The notes beneath the pieces are model-generated. The model saw only the letters and a program-made list of their open reading frames with translations, ran no database searches and was not told where the DNA came from. The position numbers and the translations under genes are program-made. A stretch of 64,000 nt of DNA from Gordionus sp. m RMFG-2023 (Eukaryota; Nematomorpha; Gordioida; Chordodea; Parachordodidae), in the NCBI RefSeq assembly GCF_954871325.1, contig NC_088779.1:26770869-26834868 (forward strand), given 5' to 3'. This document shows positions 25,673-38,048 of the stretch, piece after piece (positions within the stretch are counted from its first letter, which is position 1; the number at the start of each line of letters is the position of its first letter).

Positions 25673-26305
25673 CAACCTCACAATCAAAATATATATGTAA
25701 AAAATTTATCATAATTTTTTTTAGTATGTGGTTGCATTCAAAATTTGTTTCAAAACACGAATTAAAATTTTAGAAAATTTTTTAAAACACAATTTCACCA
25801 TGTTTTTTTTTCATTTTTTATAAAAAAGATTTATCACATGTTATTGATAAAGTTTTTTGACAGAGCTTCTAACCAATCCTGAAAGGAGCTGCAAATGTGG
25901 TCCAGAGGATATTTTATTTTAGATTAAACCTGAACCCTTTCTCAAATTCCTTGCGAACCCCAATTGAACTCATTTTTGGAAAAATTTTAAGGTTGGATCT
26001 GGCTAATTTTTTTTAAAATAATTCCTTTAGGAAAATAGTATTTTTGAAAACACATGTTATTTTATATAATATATGTGATACATATATTATTTCTTTTTTT
26101 AATACTTAAAAATAAAATTTCTCTCAAAATATAAAGAAACAAAATTATTTATTTTATTTTTTTAAATTTTAAAATATGACATTTTGGAATTTTTTGTTTC
26201 ACAGTAATTTACTTTTAAATTATATTAAATGTAGAAAATATTATCGAATGTTTATTTATGACAATTATAATGTATATTATTTTGCTTTAGTATGGCTTGA
26301 AATAA
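25673..26305. other. AT-rich spacer
   Basis: No gene. Near 25870-25990 there are CTGAACCC / GCGAACCCC words, perhaps an eroded motif-array repeat. Confidence 0.4.
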
Positions 26306-26317
26306 AATATCATACCT

Positions 26318-26432
26318 TTCACTTGGGACATCCACGATCAAGTAGGCGTACCCTACACCATTTAGAAAGCGTATCCAGTGCAGTGGATTAGTGTCCATTG
26401 TTTGGCAGTAATTTACCCTGCTGTCAGGGCCC
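26318..26432 (+). ncRNA. Possible Sm-class small RNA gene (snRNA or spliced-leader RNA)
   Basis: A GC-richer island in AT-rich DNA with ordered elements. A GGGACATCCACGATCAAG...GTACCC stem region is followed by a perfect hairpin, ATCCA-GTGCAG-TGGAT (26373-26388). Then comes an Sm-like site, ATTGTTTGG (26397-26405), and a compact hairpin, CCCTG-CTGT-CAGGG (26416-26429). Hairpin, Sm site and 3' hairpin is the layout of U snRNAs and spliced-leader RNAs. The CACGATCAAG and ATCCAGTGCA words loosely recall U1 stem-loops I and II, but the 5' end does not match U1. It could also be chance or an unrecognised repeat. Confidence 0.3.
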
Positions 26433-26614
26433 GTTTAATTATAGATTAATTATAGAGGGGTGACTGTACATCTTTAAAGATTGAGCTTAGAAAAAAGGTA
26501 GAAGTTGATATAGTGGTGATTAATCGGGTTCCAATATTGGCAAGAATAAAGAAATATTATAAATATAATCAGTGAATTTGTATGTGTTTATTTTTTATAG
26601 ATTTCTATAGGGGG

Positions 26615-26720
26615 GGGGGGCAAAATATATCATGTAAGCCTTTAGATTTTGCTCATAAATGCCAGAAAGATTGGACATCTATTAACTAAATCTCTACGCT
26701 TCTATAATATTTTCTTGACT
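26615..26720. mobile_element. MITE family A, internal fragment
   Basis: Only the central part is kept: GTAAGCCTTTAGATTTTGCT, then GGACATCTATTAAC and ATCTCTACGCTT. A run of about 10 G precedes it. Confidence 0.6.
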
Positions 26721-26837
26721 ATCCTTCAACTTAACTGGATTCACAATTTCAAACCCGAACCTGGCCAAAAAATTTAGCGGGTTATCGAACGCTATGATTT
26801 TCGAATCACATTTAATGTTTTGGTTGCTGCGTTGTAA

Positions 26838-27076
26838 CTTATAAGTAGTTTTGTTAAACGGGTTGTTTTGAGCCGATTTTTAAAAACGGCTAACTTAATA
26901 CTTGATCCAGACAAATATTACCTAAGCCTGAAGATTTTGCTCATAGAAGGAACAAAGATCTAGATATATATTGTCGAAATCTTGAGGTTTAAGCAATACT
27001 TATCTGGCTAAAATATTGAGTTAGCCGTTTTTAAAAATCGGCTCAAAACGAGCCGTTTAACAACACTACTTATAAG
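26838..27076. mobile_element. MITE family A, complete copy with perfect 8-bp TSD
   Basis: The element is 26846-27068 (223 bp). It is flanked by CTTATAAG on both sides (26838-26845 and 27069-27076). The left end is TAGTTTTGTTAAACGG and the right end CCGTTTAACAACACTA. The arms form a near-palindrome (AGCCGATTTTTAAAAACGGC and its complement). The TAGNG end and 8-bp duplication point to hAT transposition. It has no coding capacity. This is the reference copy for the family. Confidence 0.93.
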
Positions 27077-28544
27077 AATTGAGAAATAAACAAAATTGCA
27101 AAATAATATACAATTAAATCATGTGATATTGCTGTGAAATCATGACAATGATATTTCTTAACTTGATCCACCAGTAAATTTTTTCCTGATCCCACACGAA
27201 ATATAAAAAGAAAACACGATTCCCTTACCCAAGGATTGGCGGATTATTTAGCTTCTATCGTATTAAAAATGCCTAAATTTTATATTTTTTTTTAAAATGC
27301 AAAAATAATTAAATTATTACGCCCATATGTATGAGCTGCTATGTATAGTTTGTGATGCGAGTGTGATACATTTATTGAATAAGGATATTTTTTAAAAAAA
27401 GTTTAAAATTATTTATATGGTCAGATGGTTATTTTATTTATTATTATTATAAATTTAATTGTTTTATATCTGCAAAATGGTGTACATAGTAAATTACATA
27501 TATACTCCATATGTATTGTTTATCTTTTATCTTCTATTGTTAGAAATATGCATTTTTTTATGATATAAAATAATTTTATTTATGTAAATATACTACATAT
27601 ATATAAAAAAATACCCTTATTTTAAAGTCTATAGTCAACTCAACATTATCAAGTTGAATTTATATGTATGTTAATATCAGAATAAATAAAAATCATTTAA
27701 CTTTTAACATACTTATCTGTCTCGTGGGTATATATTATATTATTTATCTTCTTTTTTCGTTTGGTTCTTATTTTATGATTAAAATTTAAACTGATAAAAA
27801 AAATATATATCGATTTTAGGGAAAAAAAATGATAGGGACCTTACAAGGCTTTGGAATAAACATTTTATATATTAATCCACACCCTTGGAATTATAAAAAG
27901 ATAAGTTAATTATATCTCATTATTAAATTTATATAATTTTATTCTTATAATCGTTTTATGATTAATAAAATATCAAAGGGGATCGTCTACCTTATATTTT
28001 AATCGTCTTTTATAAAAACATTTACATTTCACAATCATTCCATAAATCATCCTCTAAATTGACGGCTAATATTGCAAATTTTATTAAAGTGCAATAGGAT
28101 TCAACTTAGTTTTAGCATCTGGGAAAACTCTGTTCTCGTTGAATTCTTCTTACTAAGGTCGAAGTAATAAATTTATTCCTCAATCAACACCTATAGAAAC
28201 TGAAACAAAAAATCTAATGAGAGAACAGCTGTTTTATTTGTATTATTTTTATATAACTGATTGTGGTAATGGCTATTCAAACAATAAAATGGAAAAATCT
28301 CTCCATTCAAACACTCAAATTCACAAATATTGAGTTTCTAACATGCCTAATTTGGCCGCAGTATTTTTCGTTCTTAATAAGTATTTTTTTTTACAAATAT
28401 ACAAAATCAAATATTTAAAAAAAGGGTGAATATAAAATTATATCCCAAATTATAAATTTTATGGGCCAGATAGATATTGATCAATTTTATATATATCATA
28501 TTAGCTATAAAAATCAAAAATAAAAAAAATATATTTTGAAGAAA
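27077..28544. other. AT-rich spacer, 1.5 kb
   Basis: No gene or clear repeat seen. Confidence 0.5.
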
Positions 28545-28650
28545 TCCGGGCCGGGCCTGAAAATTTTTTTTTAAAAAAAATCGGGGCCGGTCCAAAAATT
28601 TTCTTAAAAAAGAATTCGGGCCGGGCACCTCTTCAGGTCTCTGATATATA
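28545..28650. mobile_element. Family C fragment
   Basis: Three TCGGGCCGGGC-type words spaced by poly-A/T, with no recognisable ends. Confidence 0.55.
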
Positions 28651-29126
28651 TATAAATTGGCTCATATTGTAATTTGTTTGTATCATTGAATACAATTACG
28701 ATTGCAACAAAAGTTCAAAAAAATTAATTTAAAAAATAAATAATTTTTTTTTAAAAAATCGCCAATATAAATTTAATAAATTATTAATTCTTTTTTTTAT
28801 AATTTAAAAGTAAATGGGAGGGGGAGGGGAAACCAGGGATTTGAGCGCAGACCCTGAACCCTCTTAATTTTGCTGGACCATCCTGACCCTGACCCTTTTT
28901 TAAAGTGGAGGGTTTCAAGGGTTCTAGATGTCAAAAAGTAAAAAACTATTTATTTCCATAAAAATCTAATATAGCCACAGGCCTCTAATACGTAAACATA
29001 GAGATCCCAAATATGGGGGGGGGGGGAACTCACCCCCTAGAACAATTCTAGAAAATATTTTGTAGTATAGGGCATAATATTTATTTAATGTTTTTAAATA
29101 AAACGTTCAATAACAAAATATAGAAT
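28651..29126. other. Spacer with worn GACCCTGAACCCT words
   Basis: No gene. Repeated GACCCTGAACC / CTGACCCTGACCC words at 28850-28890 look like another eroded motif-array element. A G run lies at 29017-29025. Confidence 0.4.
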
Positions 29127-29702
29127 TAGAGATCACGGGCCGGGTCGGGTCTAATATTTTAAAAAAATTCCGGGACGGGTTGGGCTCGATGACATATAAA
29201 AATACCTAGACTGCGACTATTCATTAAAAGTTTACATCAATGAAAACAGCTGTGGGCGCCATTTTGGTTGCCCTATCATTAAAATTTTTTAACAAGAGGC
29301 CAATTTATTCCTATGGAAGAAGAAGAATTGCCTGACCATTGAGATAATAATAAAGCATGTTATCAATTTAATAGCAGTTTTTAACATGAATTTCTATGTG
29401 TTACCAAAATGGTGGGTCCAGCTGATTTGCATTCAACGATGCTTTCAAATTCATTATTATGAATGCATCATCGGTCAGGTATTATTATATGCCATTGGTT
29501 GGTTTTATGAAATAAAAATTGATATGCTATAAAATTTCTTGCTAGAAACAAGGCGCTAATATTTTATATTTATTATAATATTTTTCTTACACATCGAGAT
29601 TTTTATTTCGGGTCGGGCTTTCGGGACAAATTAAAAATAAATTCGTTCGGAAGGGGGCCGGGTCGGATCGGCTTAAAAAATTTGGTCCGATGCAGATCAC
29701 TT
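29127..29702. mobile_element. Family C copy, long or interrupted
   Basis: The left end TAGAGATCACGGGCCGGGTC and the right end GGTCCGATGCAGATCAC match family C. The roughly 400-bp middle does not, so the copy may carry an unrelated insert. No target duplication is retained. Confidence 0.6.
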
Positions 29703-29768
29703 TAGTCATAAATTAATTTTTATAAATTTTTTTATACTTGTAAATTGTGTCCACGTATTTATACAGAA

Positions 29769-29976
29769 GATTGTTGTTAAACGGCTCGATTTGTAGAAAA
29801 CGGCAGACTCGAAAAAATATTGCCTAAACCACGAGATATCGCTAATAGATTGTCCAAACCTTTGTGCCATCCATGGCCTAAATCTTCAGGCTTGCGTAAT
29901 ATATTTTTTTCTGGATAAAATATTGAGTTAGCCGTTTTTAAAAAATCGGCTCAAATCGAGCCATGTAACAACATTA
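29769..29976. mobile_element. MITE family A copy
   Basis: Has TTGTTAAACGGCTCG at the left and ATCGGCTCAAATCGAGCC at the right, with the family centre between. The termini are eroded and no duplication is seen. Confidence 0.8.
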
Positions 29977-30010
29977 CTACCAGAGTATTAAATAAATATT
30001 ATACAAGAAA

Positions 30011-31205
30011 AAAATATCGTGTTATTTTGAGTCAATATTTCTTTATTTCAAACCTTGAACCCGAAACCCCTTTTTTTTGTCGAAAGGTTCATACACCTTG
30101 TGATTTCACTGAATCTCAATTCCATTTTAAAAAAACAAATTCCGTGATTTCACTGAATCTCAATTCCATTTTAAAAAAATACAAATTCCGTGATTTCACT
30201 GAATCTCAATTCCATTTTTTTTAAAATAAAGTAAATTTGATTAGGAAGGAAAGAACTAGAATAAATGCTAAGAATCAAATCAATAATTTATTTAATTCAA
30301 TTTTTTTTATTAATAAGTCATAAAAGCTAATTATTTTTTTTTGTTTTTCGAAAAATATTAATAATAATTATTAACCAACTCTCCTACTTTATTATTTTTT
30401 TTAATAAAAATATATATATTATTTATAAAGTTAAAATCTATAATGCAAAAATTGAAAAAGCCGTTGAACCGTGTGTGTTTTTTTTCCTCAGTGTTTAAAA
30501 TAGCTCCATTTAACTAATAACGACACGCTATGGAAATGTCGTCAAAAAAAAATAACAGGTTTTTCGTTTAACACAGATTTTACGCTCTCAATATGATATT
30601 TTTTTAATATACCTTTTTCTCTATTTCTTTTCCTTACATTAATTCTCAATTTTAAGAATCACACTTTATAAAATAAAATATTTATTAGCAGAAGTACGCG
30701 AAATATATACAAATGTTTCACTCAATAATTAAGGCAAAGTTTCTAAATATAATTTAAGGTAAAAACCTGACTTTCTACCCCCCTCCCCCACACATTTCCC
30801 CATATCTTTTAACATTTGACACCTATCATTTTCGTTTCTGAAAGAAAAAAAAATAAAGTTATAAAATTGTCTCAATAAAAATTCACAAAGTCAAGTTTTG
30901 ACCTAGACTTTGATCATGTAAGATATTTTTTTCCTGTGTCATATGCGAAGTGAGATTGATAATTGAGCCTAAAATATTTTTTTTAAATTAAAAATGGGGG
31001 AAAGGGAGGTCGATATGCTCTAATCGGACTAGTGCTAAAAGATATCTACTTTTACATGGAGAATCTTCGCTTCAATGATGGCTTAGATTTGGCGGATCCA
31101 TAAATACGTAGATCACGGTGGGCGCGTTTCAATAAGCGGTGAGAACCCTTCGACAAAAAAATAATAAGGGTCTGAAATATTGACTCAAAATAACACGATT
31201 TTTTC
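30011..31205. repeat. Inverted-repeat pair bounding 1.2 kb
   Basis: A 26-nt perfect inverted match lies at 30016-30041 and 31174-31199. A second inverted match (TTTTGTCGAARGGTTC) lies further inside each arm, giving arms of about 70-85 bp. The interior is AT-rich, non-coding and contains a three-unit tandem array. This could be a foldback-type or Tc/Mutator-like element; no target duplication could be defined. Confidence 0.65.
30100..30224. repeat. Tandem array, three units of 44-46 bp
   Basis: The unit starts GTGATTTCACTGAATCTCAA at 30100, 30144 and 30190, each followed by TTCCATTTT and an A-rich spacer. The units are nearly identical. It lies inside the left part of the 1.2 kb inverted-repeat region. 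Confidence 0.9.
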
Positions 31206-31303
31206 CCCATTCATTCATTTTTATAACTCCGTATAAATTCGCGCACATAATTTGCGAGTAAAAAAAATTTATAGATTAAATTAAATGTTTTTAAAAAATT
31301 AAT

Positions 31304-31453
31304 TAAAGGTCTGCAATGGGCATATTTTAGCCGATAAGCCAGCCCATAGTTTTAAAAAAAATATACCCGTCCTCCCGAGTCTAAAATTCTTTGCCCGCCC
31401 ACCTCCTAGTCTATGGGCAGGCGGACTAAAAACCCGCCCAATGCAGACCTCTA
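31304..31453. mobile_element. MITE family F, second copy
   Basis: Ends are AAAGGTCTGCAATGGG and CCCAATGCAGACCTCTA, inverted. The inside has CCCGCCCACC and GGGCAGGCGG words. No target duplication is kept. Confidence 0.75.
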
Positions 31454-32882
31454 ATCGAAAAAGTCTTACAGTGTTTAGCGGATTTGATGGAAAAACATTT
31501 CCTTATTTTTTTGATTTGTTTGCAAAATCTAAATTATTTGTCAAAATAACAAAATTTATATTTCTTGACAATTTTAGAAGTTAAATAATTTTTATTTTAC
31601 AAGATAAATATAAAAAAAATATATATGGCTACCTGCACAACACGGTAATATCATTTATAATAAAATATTATAGCCTACACTACAAAACATAGGTGTATAT
31701 CCAAAGATTTTGCTAAGTGTAAAAATAACGAAATAATCAAAAATATTATTTGCTTTAGCCAACCTTTCAGGCAGGGTTAAATTAGAGATGGGTTTTCACT
31801 CCAAAAATTAATTTTTAATAAGCTTACCCTGACCAACGATTGAGGGATCCAATTGAAATAAGGAATGAGGAATTGGCCCAATAGAAACAGGGGAGTAAAT
31901 TGTCAAACAGTGACGTGATTTTTTTTTACAGCTTAACCTGTAAAAATAACTAAATAATCAAAAACAAACAACCTACATTCCACATGCCTCTGATCTAAAA
32001 TAAAAATTCTTATCTCTTTTTATTCCCTAAAGGTCTGATACGGATTTGGGGTTAATTTAATGTACGAGGTTATTTTTGGAATTATCTTGACTCGAACCGG
32101 CCGCCCGTATAGATTTTTAAAAATATTCGACCCGGCCCGAATTTTTTTTAAGCTGCGCAGAGATATCCGCTTTCATCCTAAATATTTTAAAAATATTAAA
32201 ATTGATTATTTACGTTTTTTTTCTTCTCACATTAAAGTGAATTTGATTTCCGTCAATAATCTTGGGATATGTTATTCGGTAACCTACTAGGTACATATCC
32301 ACGGTCTAGGGCAGACACATTCGCCATTTTTAGTTAAAATGTCGAATTTAATTTAGATTGGCGTTTTTTTTGGCACGCCCGAAAGATCTTCGCCTGAAAT
32401 CAAAGCTTCCGCTCATTTACGCCACAAGAAATTGTTATATTTTAAGATTTATTAAATTTAAAATTAATGATTTTATCAATACCTATTTTTTTTTATAAAT
32501 AATTTCATTTTTTTTCCCTTGGATTCGAAGGTAACTAATAAAATAGAATAACGATGTAAATTAATTACCTTAGCTTATATATATTATTTAAAAATTTCTA
32601 ATCAAAAAGGAGATAATATCTTTTTTTTAAAAAAAAAAATAAGATAATTTAATTATCTTATTATTTTTTTTAAATCAGTTACTCGTTATTTATCCCATAT
32701 TAAAACTTTCATAATTATTTATATGATCATAATTATAACGTACCTGTTTAATTTCGCATTCGCGTGATAATGATGATATATATATATATATTATACATGT
32801 CTGTCCAAATATTTTTTTTATTGTTAAAGAAGGATAAATGTTAAATAAGCTCGATTAGAAATTAAGTGAATGGGATTATATT
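31454..32882. other. AT-rich spacer, 1.4 kb
   Basis: No gene. At 32095-32150 a segment with CCGGCCGCCCG and CGACCCGGCCCGAA suggests a worn family-C fragment. Confidence 0.45.
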
Positions 32883-33032
32883 TAGTGTTCGTTAAACGGT
32901 TCGATTTTTTAAAAACGGCTAACCAAATATTTTAACCAAAAGAATATATGGCAAAAAGGTTTGGGGCATCTATTACTTGAAATCTCGAAGCTTGCTTAGG
33001 ATTATTTTGGCTAAGATCTTAATTTGATACTA
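32883..33032. mobile_element. MITE family A, internally shortened copy
   Basis: Starts TAGTGTTCGTTAAACGGTTC, keeps the centre, and ends in ATACTA. The right arm is mostly lost. Confidence 0.65.
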
Positions 33033-34037
33033 CTTAGATTGTCTATTCATTAAATTTAAAGTTTCCTTACACCCCGTGGTTTGCACTTCGAGTGATTATC
33101 GTTATTTATCATATGATTGTTGCGTATTAATGTCATTAAATCGACATTCCAACCACAAAATAACGTCATACCTGACTCATCCTACGTATGGATACTTTTA
33201 ACCGCGTTCAAATAAAAAATTTGGCCGATGAAATAAATTATTATTTCTGAAAAATAGTATCGGGATATATTTTTTATACGCTTGACTTTGTCTGTCGCAT
33301 GAGAACATAGCGAAGATTTAGCTCAGCATTCCATTACTGTTTATAGTTGATTATCTATCAATTTACCCTAATGGCCACATACAATAGATCATGTGAGGCA
33401 AGATATGCTTCTGCAAAATTGCGTATAATAATATGATAGAAAAAGTTTTCAAGAAGCATGAAAATTTGTGGTAACAAATGGTAACCATCGCAGATACGCT
33501 CTTTACATGATTTGTCCATTCAACAACATACAATGATAATTTTTTTTGGAACTTCTTTTCTTTATCCGTTAATCTGTTGAATATATTTCTGGTACTTCAT
33601 AGCTATAGATTCTTTGGATATTTTTTTAGCTACAATTACAAGCCTGCTGGCTAATTCGTTAATTTATTTAGATTCCGCCATTGTGCGTTAAATCTTACAA
33701 AAATTAACGCTGACATTATCACATAAGCAAACCATATTCATTGCTTTTTCTTAGCCCTACTTGAATTTAATGGAATATATGAAATATATTTACTTCAGAG
33801 TTTTTTTATTTTGATAAAAAAATAGCATGAAAATGAATTTCTAGCTAATATTATTTAATATATATATAAAAAATTAATTTAAAATTATCTTAAAAATTGA
33901 CATCTTATAAAATTTTATGATTTGTAACATTTTTGCAGGATTTCAGGATTTTTTAAACATTTAACAGGACTTCGCGGGAAATTTCATCTCTTTTTTTATC
34001 TCGCGGGTCACAAATTTATTTAGTGGCATGGCTTAAT
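33033..34037. other. AT-rich spacer
   Basis: No gene seen. Confidence 0.5.
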
Positions 34038-34290
34038 CGAAGAGCATCAATATTAGCTGCCTTGGTACGATTGATCTCGCCTAGAGTATCAATATCGCTT
34101 CCCTTGTTGATTGATCTCGCCTAGAGTATCAATATCGCTTCCTTTGTTTATTGATCTCACCTAGAGTATTCCCTTGTTAATTGATCTCTCACTGGAGCAT
34201 CAATATCGACGGATATCCCACCGGAGTATTCTTACCGATTGTATGCTTGATTTTTCACCTGAGTATTGTTATCAAGTTCACTGTAGTTTG
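34038..34290. repeat. Degenerate tandem array, about 40-bp unit
   Basis: Units beginning TTGATCTCGCCTAGAGTATC at 34071 and 34111, then variant units at 34151 and 34181, followed by more diverged GAGTAT units to about 34290. The first two are nearly identical over 40 bp. No protein frame follows the period. Confidence 0.85.
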
Positions 34291-35677
34291 GTCGACATGC
34301 GTGAACGGGGCACGAGATCACCATTATCCTAGAGCTGGCCAAGAGATAGCTATCGTCCTTGTATGGCCCACGCGGCCACTTTTATTGGAGCTGTTTAGAA
34401 AAATATTTATTTCGGGATATAACGGGTGCATAAATTTTTATAAAAAGGGTTTCGACACATTTCTTCGAACTTTACTTTACTAATTGACCACAAGTATTTC
34501 ATTTTTTAAAAAAAGTAACGTTTTAAAACCCTTTTAAACATATACATCAATTATTTAAGTATCGTAATTTTATTGAATTGATTATTTATTTTATTTAATA
34601 ATCACTTCACTTTTATATACGTGTGTATGTATTATATGTATATGTACATTAAATAAATATTAATAAAATTATAATGTGTATGAATGAGTTTTAATTTAAA
34701 AAAATAAAAGAAAGTAACCATATGGCTTATTTCATGCATTTTTTTTAAAAAAAAAGATGACCTCTTTAAATAAATAATTACAGTATATCATCCGTAAAAT
34801 TTAATAATATTCTACAAAATAACAGTTATTTTCGTTAATTTTTTTTCTTCTCCAAGCTACATTTATGATTTATTAATTAATTAACACCACACACTAATTT
34901 ATATATACGCAAGTCCAAAAAGTCATTTTTACTCTTATAATTCAAAATTCTGATATTTATTATCTGTTTAGGAAGGTCCTCCAATTTTTAATTTATCAGC
35001 GATCCGACACCCATATCTCGGAAAGTTACTCGCGTTGATCGTTACCTACGGTATCCGATACTCACAATATCCGATACAGGTAAAAGTTGTAATGGTGAAT
35101 CTCCGTAATTTATGCGATTTAGCAACGGTCTAGCTATTTATATATTTATATCGACCCTCCCCGAGTTGGCCGCGCTGAACCCTCTAGACCTCTCAATGAC
35201 GCTGTGTTAAAATATAAAAGGGATGATCACTATATAGATTGTCTAGCACTATACCCCTCCCTTCCATCTTGGTATCTATTACGTTGAGTTTTAAACGTTC
35301 AATTTTTTTTAATATTGTTTTTCGAAAAGCCAAAAATTAACGCGTTTTTCACGCATATCTTGGAAGTTTTAAACGTTAGAATATTTTTAACCGTTTAGAC
35401 GCAAGATGAAATAAGTTGTGGCTTGGAACCATTGACATTGATACTAAGTTTTAGATGCATTTAAATGTGTACGATGAAAGTCTCATTGAAATGCCTTTCA
35501 ATGGCATGTACTACTGTCAAATACAATGGCAGTCGTTAGTATTAAAAGTCACTGTCTTGACCACCACTTACGGTATCGTGCGATATTCTGAAACACCATA
35601 TACAATTATATTAATCCCCCCTCTCCAGATTCAATTATTTTACTCGCAGAAATTATTTTAAAAAAAATTTGTTTTTA
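34291..35677. other. Spacer with short GC-richer islands
   Basis: Islands near 34290-34390 and 35140-35200 have balanced composition but no recognisable coding frame, RNA fold or repeat. Confidence 0.4.
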
Positions 35678-35861
35678 TTTATGACAAATGTTGTTAAATG
35701 GCTCGATCTGAACGGGCTAACTCAATATTTTAGCCAGAAAAATATTGCTTAAACCTTGAGATTTCTCCACTTTTTGCCATCATGGAGAAAATTATTCAGG
35801 CTCGCGTTATACTTTTCCGAATAATATATTGAGATAGCCGTTTAATAGCACTAATTATGGC
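35678..35861. mobile_element. MITE family A copy with imperfect TSD
   Basis: The element is 35686-35853. The flanks TTTATGAC and ATTATGGC match at 6 of 8. It keeps TTGTTAAATGGCTCG at the left and AGCCGTTTAATAGCACTA at the right. Confidence 0.8.
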
Positions 35862-36515
35862 CCATACCTTAATTGGGAGATTTTTTAATTAAGCAAAAAA
35901 AAACATAATACAAGTTCTAATTTTCTTCTTTTTTTGGTTGGGTGAAACCTAAGGTATATTCTTAATATCTGTACAACTAAATTAGGATTAATTTTTTTTA
36001 ATAAGTTTTTACTTTTATATGATAGTTTCGAAAATGATGTATGTATAATTTTGTATCAAAGATGGGGAAAATAAAATACATTTTAATATTCTATTTGCAT
36101 TGCACGAATTATAATATAACTAGAAAGAAAAAAATTTGTAATCGTTTATAGTAATCATATTATATTAAAATTTAGTCATTCAAAAAGGAACAAAGCCAAT
36201 TCCATCTTCTATATATATATACCATTTTTACCGCGTGTCAATTACCTCTATTCATTTAATTTTCTTAGGAACTAAGGTAGTTTTCAGTAAAGGGGAGAGG
36301 GTGGGGTTGAGTTATCTGGAATACCCTACGAGATTAATTATATTCCTATCATTTTGGGTAATTAAATGGTCCCATGGGTAGACGCTTTGTCACATTAATT
36401 ATAGGTTAATTAAATGGCAATATGTATGACAATTCATCCAGAAAAGTTCGCGGGCAAAAATATTTTCGAAAAAAATCGTATAAAAGATTTAGGAATTTTT
36501 TAATCAACAAATCGT
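35862..36515. other. AT-rich spacer
   Basis: No gene seen. Confidence 0.5.
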
Positions 36516-36910
36516 ATTTGAGTTAGAGATCCGCAAAGTTAGGACCCCGTATCCGGTCCGGCCCGAACGGGCTTCGGGCCGGGCTCGGGCCTAATCTATT
36601 TAAAATAATTGAGCTCGGGCCGGACCGGGCCTAATATTTAAAAAAAATTCGGGCCGCGTCGAGTCGGGCCTTGAAATTTTTTTAAAATTTATCAAGTTTA
36701 TATTAAATTTTTTATGTAAAATAAAAATATTTGATTTTATTTATTGAAACTACGACATATAACATATGTCTTTTATTTTGAGTAATTATAAAAATTAATT
36801 TCTATATTTAAAAAAATTCGGGCCGGGCCGGTCGGTAAACTTTTTTTAAAAAAATTTCGAGCCTGGCCGGGCTTGAAAAATTAGGCCCGATGCAGATCAC
36901 TAATTTGAGT
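36516..36910. mobile_element. MITE family C, complete copy with perfect 8-bp TSD
   Basis: The element is 36524-36902 (379 bp), flanked by ATTTGAGT on both sides (36516-36523 and 36903-36910). The left end is TAGAGATCCGCAAAG and the right end CCCGATGCAGATCACTA. The arms are arrays of CGGGCCGGGCC-type words about 35-50 bp apart, separated by A/T runs. Reference copy for the family. Confidence 0.92.
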
Positions 36911-38048
36911 ATTCTCAAAAACAAAAAAAATCATTATTTTTTTAAGTTTTTTTTGAGCAAATGTTTTAAAAACTCTAGAAAAATTCGTTTAAAATTTTTA
37001 TAAAATATGTTTAAAAATAAAACAACAATTTTTTTACAAGTAAAATAATTTTATCTGGGATTGAAAGAGGGATTAATGGAATTGTCGATGTGTTTGAAAA
37101 ACTTCATTAAAACAATACTATATATGTATAGGTATAAAAATACATAAGTTTACTATATTTTTAGAAACAGTTTTTTTTTAAAAAATATATATATTTTAAT
37201 AATCCCTTTAATAATTTATTGAAAATTAAAGTTTCTTTTATTTTAGAGGATTTATGTGAATAATGAAGAAAAAAAATACGCGCGTAAAATCGTTGCCATT
37301 TTAAAACCTTTTGATTTTCACTTTAATAATGCTATTGTTTGAATAATATTATCATTATTAGATGATTTTGATTCTATAACTTTGGCAATAATAACGTGAC
37401 AAAAAAATAAATTAAGTATTTTACTTATACATAAAGTAAACTTTCATTGCTATGTTATTATTACAATATAAAATATTGTTTGTCGTAAAGCATTTCCATA
37501 TATTTGTACTTTCTTAAATAAGTATTCAACTTTGCTGTAATTATTATTTTTAAAAATGTTTATCAATATGTTATTTTTTTTTACAATGATTGCAGCAAGT
37601 CAAACAATTTTATTAGAAAGTTATTACAAATATATGGAAATGTTTTTACAACAAATCATACACAAAACACGGTATTTATAAAAACAAACTTTCATTTACT
37701 TATATATTATAATAGTATATTTTAAAAAGAAATATATTAACTTTATACCTATTCTAAATCGTGTGAAAAGGAAAGATCAAACAACTCTCCATATTTATAA
37801 GTGGGGGAAAAAATTTCCCCTCCCTTTCCCCTCCCCAGAATTGACTTATCATGAAAGCACAAAAATAAGGTTTTTTTTTATAAAAAAAGCGCCTTAAAAA
37901 ATAGTTGATTTGAGTTTAACCCGGACACGTGACCCGGCTTTTCAACTTTTGCATTTGCGGTCGAGACCAGTGGACCGGAAATTTGAATAAAAAATATAAT
38001 GGACTATGCAAATTTATATAAAAGATATAACGAGCCATGGCGGGAGAT
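36911..38048. other. AT-rich spacer
   Basis: No gene seen. Confidence 0.5.

Noticed and set aside
26318-26432. A canonical U1 snRNA gene
   Set aside because: The invariant U1 5' end (ACTTACCTG) is not present and the Sm region differs; kept only as an unclassified candidate.
28407-28628. 73-codon minus-strand frame rich in Arg/Pro/Phe
   Set aside because: It is read through a family-C MITE word array and AT-rich spacer.
30100-30224. CRISPR-like array
   Set aside because: Three units of 44-46 bp whose spacers are only A-runs, in a eukaryotic context with no cas genes; an ordinary tandem repeat.
34181-34483. 100-codon open frame on the plus strand
   Set aside because: It overlaps a degenerate tandem array and shows no domain, splice context or coding composition.
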